From positions 1 to 31,438 of the forward strand of contig JACAFA010000106.1 in assembly GCA_013388525.1 (NCBI GenBank): 31,438 bases of DNA. Direction: 5' to 3'. Shown one piece after another: positions 1 through 7,921 of this stretch (position 1 is the stretch's first letter; each line of letters starts with the position of its first letter). A program made the translations under genes and the position numbers. The DNA comes from Ignavibacteriaceae bacterium. GTDB taxonomy: Bacteria; Bacteroidota; Ignavibacteria; Ignavibacteriales; Ignavibacteriaceae. A model generated the notes under the pieces. That model was not told the origin of the DNA. It saw only the letters and a list, made by a program, of their open reading frames with translations, and ran no database searches.

Positions 1-177
1 AAGTTATCAATCTACAATGCATTGGGAGAGAAGGTAGCCGAGTTAGTGAACAGTTCATTGACAGCAGGAAAATATCAGTATCAATGGAACGCACAGAACG
101 TAGCTACCGGAATGTATATTTATGAATTACGCACAGACAATTTTGTTTCGATTAAAAAGATGGTATTGTTGAAGTAA
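1..177 (+). CDS. C-terminal fragment of a T9SS-sorted surface/secreted protein (5' end outside window)
   Basis: Frame 1 is open from the first base to a TAA at 175-177 and gives 58 residues. The peptide contains 'YNALGEKVAELVN', an 'AGKYQYQWNA' stretch, 'YIYELRTD' and the ending 'KKMVLLK'. This is the distal part of a type IX secretion system type A C-terminal sorting domain (TIGR04183-like). In such proteins the tail directs export through the outer membrane and is usually removed when the cargo is anchored or released. The mature domain lies outside the window, so the function of the cargo cannot be told. The tail closely resembles those ending at 2601 and 6841. A strong terminator follows 15 nt after the stop, so this is the last gene of its transcript. 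Confidence 0.9.
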   Translation, partial: KLSIYNALGEKVAELVNSSLTAGKYQYQWNAQNVATGMYIYELRTDNFVSIKKMVLLK

Positions 178-191
178 TTGTGTGAAAAGAC

Positions 192-220
192 AAGGGCGGT
201 CAAAAGACCGCCCTTATTTA
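192..220 (+). terminator. Rho-independent terminator after the left-edge T9SS cargo gene
   Basis: A perfect 10-bp stem (AAGGGCGGTC, 192-201, pairing with 206-215) encloses an AAAA loop and is followed by TTATTTATA. It lies 14 nt after the stop codon at 177. The stem is GC-rich against an AT-rich background, as expected of an intrinsic terminator. Confidence 0.88.
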
Positions 221-257
221 TATATTGACTATTATTTTAAGCATAGGCTGAAAGATT

Positions 258-391
258 TTAAAACTCACATTACGCAGTACAAAGAATACTTTGTCATTCT
301 GGCTTGTCCAGAATCTGAAAACAATCGATAATCATAGATTCCGGACTCCTTGCACTCGCCGGAATAATACGCATGCGTAACATGAGTTTAT
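258..391. repeat. Imperfect long inverted repeat, MITE- or REP-like intergenic element
   Basis: The outer arms are AAACTCACATTACGCA (261-276) and, read on the minus strand from 389, AAACTCATGTTACGCA. The inner arms are TCATTCTGGC...TCCAGAATCT (294-316) and, on the minus strand from about 366, TTATTCCGGC...TCCGGAATCT. The central loop is about 19 nt. The arms differ by small insertions, so the element looks old or is under RNA-structure constraint. There is no reading frame inside. The layout resembles non-autonomous palindromic repeats found in many copies between genes. Only this one copy is seen in the window, so its repetitive nature is inferred. Confidence 0.6.
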
Positions 392-857
392 AAGTTAGGA
401 CGTTATTTAGTAATTAATTGAATATTTAAAAATTTTCAACTATAATTTGGAGAAAAATTAACGACTAAATTTAAGTTTCAGATATTCTTTGCGATATTAT
501 TGCACGCTATTATTTAATGTACTGAAACCATTAAAGAATTAATTGGCGTTTGTCATAATTTTAAAATATCGTTGTTATAAGAAAAAGTTTTAAGAATAGA
601 GATTAACAAAATCAACTGTGCCATTTCATTTCTTTACTATGCTGAATATTATGTTTGAGAGAGTGAAAAAATCTTAACGAGTTTAAATAAGAAAATCAAT
701 TAACGGAAGAGCATTACAAATAAAATTCAATAAATAGATTCATTTGAAATTCATTTAAGATGCTGAAATTCATGAGATATTAAAAGTTGATATTTCAACA
801 ATAATTTTATTTTAATGAAAAGCAATATTTTTAATTTCATCAAATACTATCAATCAT

Positions 858-865
858 AAGGAGGG
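858..865 (+). promoter_or_regulatory. Strong Shine-Dalgarno site (AAGGAGGG) of the 871 gene
   Basis: AAGGAGGG at 858-865 lies 5 nt before ATG 871 and fixes that start. It is one of only a few strong SD sites in the window. Most of the housekeeping genes to the right have none. Confidence 0.75.
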
Positions 866-870
866 ACTTA

Positions 871-2601
871 ATGAAAACACTTATTACAATTTTTCTTTTA
901 ACTATTTCTTTCTCATTAGTTAACGCGCAGGAACTAGTGCGTAACGGTGGATTTGAAAATACCAATCATTTTGAATTCTGGGATGCTTATGTTACAGTAA
1001 CCGGTGCATCAGTTGAACCCGTAAATACAGCAGCGCATTCCGGAATGTGGAGTATAGAAATTAAATCGGGGACTACGCCAGTCGGAGGATGGACTAAATT
1101 AATGCAGACACTTTTAAATCCTTCGAATAATGCTGATTATAAATTAACTTTTTGGATGAAGGATTCGGTTACAGCAAACAATTTTCTTGGAGTTTATGGT
1201 CTGACCGGATCAGGCGGAGAGGTTGCACTCGGTATCGATTCACTTAACAATACTTCAATAGCTGATCCTGATAGCGGTAGAATAGTAATCACGCAAAGTT
1301 ATTTTCAAAACTGGGGCAGAATAAATTATTTTTTTAATTCAGGACAGGGTTATATCGGTTACTTATTAAAATTTGAGGAAGCTACTTCAGGAAATTCACT
1401 TACCTTACATCTAGATGACTTTTCAATTTTACCGGTTCCGGGACAAGCAATTGTTCAGGTAACTGCTCCTAATGGAGGCGAAAACTGGTTTGTTAACAGC
1501 CAGCAAAATATAACATGGACAAGCACCAATATCACTAATGTAAAAATAGACTACTCAACAAATAATGGTGGTCTCTGGTTAGATGTTGTTGCATCGGTTC
1601 CTGCAGCAAGTGGAAGTTACACCTGGACAATTCCCAACACTCCTTCAACACAATGTCTTATACGTGTTAGTGATGCAACAATTGCATCGAGATTTGACAT
1701 TAGTGATAGTGTTTTCACAATCACTCCTTTAATAACTGTTACTTCTCCAAATGGAGGTGAAAATTGGGTTGGTGATACCCAGCATGATATAACCTGGACT
1801 AGTCTGAATTTGACTGATGTTAGTATTGATTATTCAACAGATAATGGAAGTAACTGGATTAATGTTGTGTCTTCAGCACCTGCAGCAGGTGGTAGTTACA
1901 CCTGGATGGTAGCGAATACACCGTCAACTCAGTGTTTGGTTCGTATTAGCGATGCCAGTAACCCATCAATCTATGATATTAGTGATGCAACATTTACAAT
2001 AACGGCTGCACCAAATCCAATGATAACTGTAACTGCACCTAATGGCGGTGAAGTATGGGTCGTAGGTACCGTTCATCAGATAAAATGGACCAGGCAGGAT
2101 GTTACTACTGTTAAAATTGATTACTCCACAGATAATGGTAGTACTTGGTCTGTGGTTGTTGCTTCAAGACCGGCAGTTTATGGAAATTATAATTGGACTA
2201 TTCCTAATACACCTTCAACACAGTGTCTTGTTCGTATTAGTGATATCAGTAATCCCGCTGTCTTTGATGTAAGCGATGGAACATTTACCATACAAGATGT
2301 AGTTCCTGTTGAAGACCTAAATTCCGGAATACCTGAAGAATATAATCTTGCTCAAAGCTATCCGAATCCATTTAATCCTAGTACAATAATCGAATTTTCA
2401 TTACCCGAGTCGGCGAGCAATGTGAACTTGTCAATTTATAATGTGCTTGGAGAAAAGGTAGCAGAATTAATCAACAATGCATTAACTGCTGGAAAATATC
2501 AATATCAATGGAATGCAGAGAATTTTACTTCAGGGATATATATCTATGAATTACGAACAGATAAATTTGTTGCATTTAAGAAAATGATTTTGCTAAAATA
2601 A
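871..2601 (+). CDS. Secreted T9SS cargo protein with CBM-like N-terminus and three Kre9/KNH-like repeats
   Basis: The product has 576 residues. A signal peptide covers about 1-19, ending at 'VNAQ'. Residues about 20-190 ('RNGGFEN', 'WDAYV', later 'LHLDDFSI') resemble a carbohydrate-binding jelly roll of the CBM4/9 kind. Three tandem repeats of 93-97 residues follow from about residue 197, each beginning 'VT(A/S)PNGGE', with 'WT', 'IDYSTDNG', 'PNTPSTQCL(I/V)R(I/V)SD' and 'FTI'. This is the pattern of the Ser/Thr-rich Kre9/KNH family common in surface proteins of this group. Residues about 491-576 are a T9SS type A sorting domain ('YPNPFNPST', ending 'KKMILLK'). No catalytic residues are recognised, so binding or adhesion is the likely role, with polysaccharide as a possible ligand. 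It is flanked by terminators and probably monocistronic. Confidence 0.9.
   Translation: MKTLITIFLLTISFSLVNAQELVRNGGFENTNHFEFWDAYVTVTGASVEPVNTAAHSGMWSIEIKSGTTPVGGWTKLMQTLLNPSNNADYKLTFWMKDSVTANNFLGVYGLTGSGGEVALGIDSLNNTSIADPDSGRIVITQSYFQNWGRINYFFNSGQGYIGYLLKFEEATSGNSLTLHLDDFSILPVPGQAIVQVTAPNGGENWFVNSQQNITWTSTNITNVKIDYSTNNGGLWLDVVASVPAASGSYTWTIPNTPSTQCLIRVSDATIASRFDISDSVFTITPLITVTSPNGGENWVGDTQHDITWTSLNLTDVSIDYSTDNGSNWINVVSSAPAAGGSYTWMVANTPSTQCLVRISDASNPSIYDISDATFTITAAPNPMITVTAPNGGEVWVVGTVHQIKWTRQDVTTVKIDYSTDNGSTWSVVVASRPAVYGNYNWTIPNTPSTQCLVRISDISNPAVFDVSDGTFTIQDVVPVEDLNSGIPEEYNLAQSYPNPFNPSTIIEFSLPESASNVNLSIYNVLGEKVAELINNALTAGKYQYQWNAENFTSGIYIYELRTDKFVAFKKMILLK
1459..2298 (+). repeat. Three tandem coding repeats of about 280-290 bp (Kre9/KNH-like domains)
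   Basis: The units begin at 1459, 1738 and 2029, each with the codons for 'VT(A/S)PNGGE', and end with codons for 'FTI'. They are conserved in protein sequence but diverged in DNA, so this is an old duplication rather than a recent expansion. Confidence 0.85.
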
Positions 2602-2614
2602 ATTTAATATTATT

Positions 2615-2647
2615 AAGAGCCCTGCTCTAAGAGCAGGGCTCTTTAAA
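2615..2647 (+). terminator. Rho-independent terminator after the 871-2601 gene
   Basis: A perfect 13-bp stem (AAGAGCCCTGCTC, 2615-2627, pairing with 2631-2643) has a 3-nt TAA loop and is followed by TAAAGTTT. It starts 13 nt after the stop codon. The T tract is partly inside the stem, but the structure is strong and well placed. Confidence 0.85.
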
Positions 2648-2806
2648 GTTTAATTCAATTATTTTAATCAGAATTTAATCAAACAAAATAAAATAATAGG
2701 GGAAAATACCATAAGCGATCTGCTTCAAAAGCTGCTCATAAAAATTTTATTAAAGAAAAATGTGAACGGCAAAATATTTTAAACGATCTTTAAATTCAGG
2801 TAAGAA

Positions 2807-5800
2807 ATGAAAAAAGAAAGATACCTTCTTGTTATAATTTTAATGTTTACAATCATTTATTCACTATCTGCATTTGCGCAGATGGAAAGTCCGAGCCCTC
2901 AGGTATTTAAATCCATTTACAACGATACATCTCCTCCGTTAAGGGATATGCCAGAGGCACCACTCTCCCCAACACCATGGAAAGATGGAATTATTCGGAA
3001 TATGTCTAAAGAACAAAAATATGAAGACCAGTACCAACCCGATGAATCTTTACAGGAAATAATGGGTGGTGGAGGAGATGGATTTATTCTTCAGAGTTGG
3101 GATGGAATTGGCGCCGATGGATACGCTCCGCCCGATCAGAGCGGTGATGTGGGACCAAATCATTATATGGAAGTAGTGAACGTCCGTTTTCAGATATGGA
3201 ATAAAACAGGGACATCTCTTTTAGGGCCATTAAATCTTGGTACGATTTGGTCAGGATTCCCGGGTCCGTGGTCGAGCAGTTTAAACGATGGAGATCCCAT
3301 TGTTCTTTATGATGAAGCTGCTGGCAGATGGTTCGTTGCTCAATTTTCACTTCCAAATTATCCAAATGGACCATTCTACATTTTAATTGCAGTATCGCAA
3401 ACAGGAAACCCCACGGGTTCGTGGCACAGGTATGGATTTTCATTTACACATATGCCTGATTATCCCAAATTTGGTGTATGGCCGGATGGATATTATATGT
3501 CAGCAAACTCCTTCAGTTCAGGTTCACTAAATTACAATGGTACTTATGTAGCCGCCTTTGACAGATCTCAAATGCTAAACGGAAATACTGCAACGATGGT
3601 TTCTTTTCTGAATTCTCCAACAACAACATGGTCATTGCTTCCGTCAGATTGGAATGGAACTGTTACTCCTCCATCCGGCGCTCCAAATTATTTTGGGCAA
3701 ATCCATGATAATGCTGAGTACGGAGGGAATGATGGTTTTGATATTTATCAATTTCATGTTGATTGGGTAACCCCGGCAAATTCCACTTTCACTGGACCAA
3801 CTTTTTTGGCAACAAATGCGTTTAGTACGGTCAATGGTATTCCACAACTGGGCACAAGTCAATTGCTGGATAACTTATCTGTAATGACAATGAATCGTCT
3901 GGATTATAGAAACTTCGGGACTCATCAATCAATGGTTGTATGTCATACAATTGACGCCGGAAGCAGCCGTGCAGGAGTAAGATGGTATGAATTTAGAAAT
4001 ACAGGCAGCGGATGGAGTATTTATCAACAGGGTACGTACGCCCCTGCAGATGGATTGGAGAGATGGATGGGAAGTATTGCATTAAACAGCAGTGGTGATA
4101 TTGCTCTTGGCTATTCAGTATCGAGTTCTACAATGTATCCATCAATCAGATATACAGGAAGAATGGCAGGAGATCCTTTGGGTGTGATGACACTACCTGA
4201 AGAAACAATTCAAGCCGGATTAGGAGCACAAACAGGATTATCCAGATGGGGAGATTATACTCAGATGGTTGCCGATCCAGATGGAAAAACTTTCTGGTAT
4301 GTCAATCAATATCAACCTTCAACTGGCAGTTTTAATTGGAAGACAAGAATTGCATCTATGAGTTTCGGTATCTCTGATCCAACAAATGTTACAGCAACAC
4401 CGGTGAGCTACTCCCAAATAAACGTGGGATTTACTCCTAACTCAAATAATAATAACGTAATTATTGTTTGGAATTTAACCGGTATATTTACAACACCAAC
4501 AGGAGCTCCACCTGCAGTCGGGCAACAATTCGCTGGCGGTACTTTACTTTACAATGGAACGGTTTCACCTGTATCACATACGGGGTTAAATCCACAGACA
4601 TCATATTACTATAAACTTTTCTCTTACGATGGAAGCAGTTATTCAACGGGGGTTGCTACAAATGCTACTACTCTAAATATTTCTAATCCATCAAATGTTT
4701 CAGCCAACCCGATCAGCAGCAGCCAGATTAACGTTGGATTTACGCCAAACTCAAGTAATAATAATGTAATTGTTGTTTGGAATTTAACAGGTTCATTTAC
4801 AACACCAACCGGAACTCCACCTGCAGTGGGGCAATCGTTTGCCGGTGGTACTTTACTTTACAATGGAATAGTTTCACCAGTACAACACACGGGTTTAAAT
4901 CCTCAGACAACTTATTACTACAAACTTTTTTCTTATGATGGAAGCGTTTATTCGACCGGTGTTACTACAAATGCGACTACTTTTAACATCGCTGATCCAT
5001 CTAATGTAACAGTAACACCTGTTAATCAAACACAAATAGATATTGGATTCACTCCGAATTCCAATAATAATAATGTTGTGATAGTCTGGAACCTCACAGG
5101 TGTATTTTCCGCACCAGCGGGTATACCTCCGGCAATCGGACAACCATTTGCCGGAGGTACTTTATTATATAATGGACTTACATCACCCGTAAATCACACA
5201 GGTTTAACTCCCTTGATGACTTATCATTATAAACTTTTTTCTTTTAATGGAAGTTTTTATTCATCTGGCGTTGTTGGCAGTGCAAGTACTTTTTATGTAT
5301 TAGATTTTTCAGTTAACCTTTCGGTTTTTGATAATTGTTCAAACTCGGTTCAACTGACATTTGGCACAGCCGCAGGTGCCACAGATTGTTATGATCCTGG
5401 ATTAGATATGTCAGCACCACCGCCACCGCCCGGAGGAGCATTTGATGGAAGGTTTGTAAGCTGCAACGAAGGATTCTTCACGGATATCAAAGCAACAAAT
5501 CTGACAGAAGAAAGAATATGGAATTTACAATATCAGGCGGCAGAAGGATGTAGTCCGGTAACAATAAGCTGGAATCCAGCACAATTGCCTGCGAATGGAT
5601 ATTTTCATCTTGTTGATGCAGTATTAGGCACACTGGTAAATGTAAATATGAGAATGACAAACAGCTACACTGACGTAGTTGGGATAGGACAACTTCAGAT
5701 AAAATACAATTATGAATTTTGTACAAACTATAGTATCAATACAAACTGGAATATGATAAGTCTTCCCTTAGGAGTATCAAATTCAAACTATCTGACATTG

Positions 5801-6841
5801 TTTCCGAATGCAGTACAGGGATCATTATATGGATATTCGGGAGGATATTACTCGACACAGAATATAGCAAACTGTACGGGATACTGGATAAAGTTTCCGT
5901 CATCACAGTTAGCAGAAGTATGCGGAACAGATATAACGGAATGTGTGTTGAATTTAAGTTCAGGATGGAATATGATAGGAGGTCCGAACTGCAATGTTCC
6001 ATTAAGCAGTGTAATAGATCCGGGAGGGATAATAATACCGGGGACGTTGTACAGGTATTCAGGCACGTACAGCACAGCAAATTCAATCGATGCAACGAAA
6101 GCATACTGGGTGAAGACAAGCGGATCAGGAACAATAACAGTAAGCTGCGGAAATCTGCTGGCAAATAAAGAAAGTCAGTTGGTTATTTTGGAAGACGCAG
6201 TTAGCGGATTTGGAAAGATAGAAGTAAAAGATGCGTTGGAAAATAGTCAGGTGCTTTACTTTAATGGAAAGCTGAGCGATGAAGTAAGCATAGAAAGTTA
6301 CAGTCTGCCGCCGTTACCACCAGCAGGAGGATTTGATGCAAGAATAGCAGGTGATTACAGATTAAGTGAAAGTGAAGAAGTAGAAATAAATTTACAGGCA
6401 GGAGAATACCCTGTTAAGGTAAGAATAGAAAATATAGACTTCAGTGAAGATTATAAAGTTATAGAGATATTAAATGGGTCAGAAGTGGGGAGTCACAGAA
6501 TAAACAGCGGAGAAGAAATAGTAATAACAAATAAAGAAGTAAAAAAGCTGAAGATAACGAAGCAGGAGATGTTACCGGCGACATATAATTTAGAGCAAAA
6601 TTATCCGAATCCGTTTAATCCGGGGACAACGATAAAATTCTCATTACCTGAAGCTTCAAAAGTTACGCTAAATATTTACAACACATTGGGAGAGAAAATA
6701 GCAGAGCTGGTAAATACAAATTTAGAAGCCGGAAAGTACAGCTATCAATGGGATGCAGGCGAAACCGCAAGTGGAATATATATTTATGAATTACGTACAG
6801 ATAAATTTAGTTCAATGAAAAAAATGATTCTCTTAAAATGA
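2807..6841 (+). CDS. Large multi-module T9SS surface/secreted protein with three FN3-like repeats
   Basis: The product has 1344 residues. The signal peptide ends at 'AFAQ' (about residue 25). Residues about 90-520 form a large domain with 'SWDGIGADGYAPPDQSGDVG' and 'DPIVLYDEAAGRWFVAQFS', which looks like a beta-rich extracellular domain with no catalytic signature I recognise. Three 103-residue FN3-like repeats cover about 523-831. A module with 'PPPPPGGAFDGRF' follows, then a pair of 'WNM(I)' modules (about 978-1120) containing 'GYW(I/V)K', then a second 'LPPLPPAGGFDAR' module (about 1166-1182). A T9SS sorting domain (about 1260-1344, 'YPNPFNPGT', ending 'KKMILLK') closes it. The start has only a weak AGGTAAG upstream. 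Codon use from about 5400 onward leans to A-ending codons more than the first half, suggesting mosaic assembly of C-terminal modules. The stop overlaps the next start (ATGA). The role is likely extracellular binding or adhesion; this is inference. Confidence 0.9.
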   Translation: MKKERYLLVIILMFTIIYSLSAFAQMESPSPQVFKSIYNDTSPPLRDMPEAPLSPTPWKDGIIRNMSKEQKYEDQYQPDESLQEIMGGGGDGFILQSWDGIGADGYAPPDQSGDVGPNHYMEVVNVRFQIWNKTGTSLLGPLNLGTIWSGFPGPWSSSLNDGDPIVLYDEAAGRWFVAQFSLPNYPNGPFYILIAVSQTGNPTGSWHRYGFSFTHMPDYPKFGVWPDGYYMSANSFSSGSLNYNGTYVAAFDRSQMLNGNTATMVSFLNSPTTTWSLLPSDWNGTVTPPSGAPNYFGQIHDNAEYGGNDGFDIYQFHVDWVTPANSTFTGPTFLATNAFSTVNGIPQLGTSQLLDNLSVMTMNRLDYRNFGTHQSMVVCHTIDAGSSRAGVRWYEFRNTGSGWSIYQQGTYAPADGLERWMGSIALNSSGDIALGYSVSSSTMYPSIRYTGRMAGDPLGVMTLPEETIQAGLGAQTGLSRWGDYTQMVADPDGKTFWYVNQYQPSTGSFNWKTRIASMSFGISDPTNVTATPVSYSQINVGFTPNSNNNNVIIVWNLTGIFTTPTGAPPAVGQQFAGGTLLYNGTVSPVSHTGLNPQTSYYYKLFSYDGSSYSTGVATNATTLNISNPSNVSANPISSSQINVGFTPNSSNNNVIVVWNLTGSFTTPTGTPPAVGQSFAGGTLLYNGIVSPVQHTGLNPQTTYYYKLFSYDGSVYSTGVTTNATTFNIADPSNVTVTPVNQTQIDIGFTPNSNNNNVVIVWNLTGVFSAPAGIPPAIGQPFAGGTLLYNGLTSPVNHTGLTPLMTYHYKLFSFNGSFYSSGVVGSASTFYVLDFSVNLSVFDNCSNSVQLTFGTAAGATDCYDPGLDMSAPPPPPGGAFDGRFVSCNEGFFTDIKATNLTEERIWNLQYQAAEGCSPVTISWNPAQLPANGYFHLVDAVLGTLVNVNMRMTNSYTDVVGIGQLQIKYNYEFCTNYSINTNWNMISLPLGVSNSNYLTLFPNAVQGSLYGYSGGYYSTQNIANCTGYWIKFPSSQLAEVCGTDITECVLNLSSGWNMIGGPNCNVPLSSVIDPGGIIIPGTLYRYSGTYSTANSIDATKAYWVKTSGSGTITVSCGNLLANKESQLVILEDAVSGFGKIEVKDALENSQVLYFNGKLSDEVSIESYSLPPLPPAGGFDARIAGDYRLSESEEVEINLQAGEYPVKVRIENIDFSEDYKVIEILNGSEVGSHRINSGEEIVITNKEVKKLKITKQEMLPATYNLEQNYPNPFNPGTTIKFSLPEASKVTLNIYNTLGEKIAELVNTNLEAGKYSYQWDAGETASGIYIYELRTDKFSSMKKMILLK
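4373..5299 (+). repeat. Three tandem 309-bp coding repeats (FN3-like domains)
   Basis: The units 4373-4681, 4682-4990 and 4991-5299 are exactly 309 bp apart. Each encodes '(S/A)(D/N)P(S/T)NV', 'GFTPNS(N/S)NNNV', 'VWNLTG', 'PPA(V/I)GQ', 'FAGGTLLYNG', 'HTGL' and 'YKLFS'. The first two are the most alike. Perfect length conservation points to duplication by unequal recombination or slippage on whole domains. Confidence 0.9.
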
Positions 6842-7686
6842 TTAAAGAGAAAGTGCATATTATTAAATTGGTTTTTCCAATAGCTGTTTTTTGGTCTTCT
6901 GCAATTAATATTTATGCTCAGACGCCAGCTCAGGTTTCTATTCCGTTTGAAATTTATGATAACGCAGGCGGACAGAAGACCCTTTACTTCGGACTTGACC
7001 AAACTGCTGGCGATGGTATTGATGTACATCTTGGAGAAAGTGATCTACCACCATATCCGCCAACCGGTGCTTTTGATGCGAGATGGATATTACCACAAAA
7101 TGGTTTCAATGGTTCGCTTAGCTCGTGGCGGGATTACAGGTTCGCTGCCGGATTTCCATATTCTGGTACGATCGAGAATAGATTCAGATATCAAAGTATG
7201 GATGGTGCTACTGCAATGTTCTTTAGCTGGAATTTACCATCAGAGGTAACGGGTTTAATTCAAGATCTTGTGACCGGAAATATTGTAAATGTTCCGATAA
7301 GCGGAAGCGGCACTTTTCAATTAAATAATTTTGTAACACTTAATCAATTAAAATTATTAGTATACTACAATAACACTCTCGCCGGTGTCGAGGATGAAAA
7401 TCAGTTACTTACAAAATTTATTCTCGAACAGAATTACCCGAATCCGTTTAATCCGGAAACTGTTATCAGTTTTCACTTACCGGTTAATACTAATGTAACG
7501 TTAAAAGTATTTGATATGCTTGGTAATGAAGTTGCCACGCTTGTTAATGATTATAGACCAGCAGGTAATTATAAAATTGAATTTAATTCGATATCAGGAA
7601 ACCGGCATCTGGCATCTGGGATTTATTTATATCAATTGAAGGCAGGGAATTTTAGCGAAACTAAACAAATGCTTCTTTTGAAATAA
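6838..7686 (+). CDS. Small T9SS cargo protein with a 'PPYPPTGAFDAR' surface module
   Basis: The product has 282 residues. The ATG at 6838 overlaps the TGA of the preceding gene by 4 nt, which implies translational coupling. A signal peptide covers about 1-27, ending 'INIYA'. Residues about 30-185 contain 'LYFGLDQTAGDGIDVHLGE' and then 'LPPYPPTGAFDARW', the same type of module found twice in the upstream 1344-residue protein. Residues about 195-282 are a T9SS sorting domain ('YPNPFNPETVISF', ending 'KQMLLLK'). This tail is of a different sub-type from the three upstream ones ('VFDMLGNEVATLVN', 'ASGIYLYQLKAG'), so it was not copied from its neighbour. No enzymatic function is recognised. It may be a partner of the large protein at the cell surface, given the shared module and coupling; this is inference. 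Confidence 0.88.
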   Translation: MIKEKVHIIKLVFPIAVFWSSAINIYAQTPAQVSIPFEIYDNAGGQKTLYFGLDQTAGDGIDVHLGESDLPPYPPTGAFDARWILPQNGFNGSLSSWRDYRFAAGFPYSGTIENRFRYQSMDGATAMFFSWNLPSEVTGLIQDLVTGNIVNVPISGSGTFQLNNFVTLNQLKLLVYYNNTLAGVEDENQLLTKFILEQNYPNPFNPETVISFHLPVNTNVTLKVFDMLGNEVATLVNDYRPAGNYKIEFNSISGNRHLASGIYLYQLKAGNFSETKQMLLLK

Positions 7687-7921
7687 TTTTTATTCTCTTA
7701 CTCTTATAGCAATTGCGACAGAAATGTCAGTGAATGTTCTTCATCAGTCAAAATCCGGTCTTGCATTTTAATTGTAAAAAGGTAAAATTCAGACGTGAAA
7801 ATTTACAATTTAACACTAACATAATATTATTATGTTATATTACAATTGAGATTTTTCTCCGCACTATTTAGCATCTTTTCATCTTAATTAAACTAATTAT
7901 AATAATAGGAAAACATTGAAT

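Larger units (their letters stand above)
178..870. other. Long non-coding stretch of about 690 bp
   Basis: No convincing coding frame exists on either strand here. Contents are the terminator at 192-220, an imperfect palindromic element at about 258-391, and very AT-rich DNA from about 400 to 850. Near the downstream gene there is a 10-bp direct repeat (TGAAATTCAT at 745-754 and 764-773) and a small dyad (GTTGA-TATT-TCAAC, 786-799). These could be regulatory for the gene at 871, but no promoter can be assigned with confidence. An AAGGAGGG ribosome binding site ends the stretch. Confidence 0.7.

Noticed and set aside
3084..3443. Minus-strand frame of 119 codons inside the large cargo gene
   Set aside because: It lies wholly inside the well-supported 2807-6841 gene, has no RBS and encodes no recognisable or compositionally sensible protein.
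4373..5299. Regularly spaced repeats that could suggest a repeat array
   Set aside because: The 309-bp units are in-frame FN3-like protein domains, far longer than CRISPR units and without spacers.
5736..6164. Minus-strand frame of 142 codons, very rich in Leu and Ser
   Set aside because: The composition is the mirror of the A-rich codons of the GWN region on the + strand. There is no RBS and no domain.
7768..7813. AT-rich inverted repeat (TTTACAATT arms) as a terminator after the 7686 stop
   Set aside because: It is weak, starts over 80 nt after the stop, has a loop of over 20 nt and no following T run. Chance is likely in this AT-rich DNA.
7916..7921. TTG start for the PQQ-dehydrogenase-like gene
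   Set aside because: ATG 7922 lies two codons downstream with a plausible AGGA spacing and is the more usual start codon.
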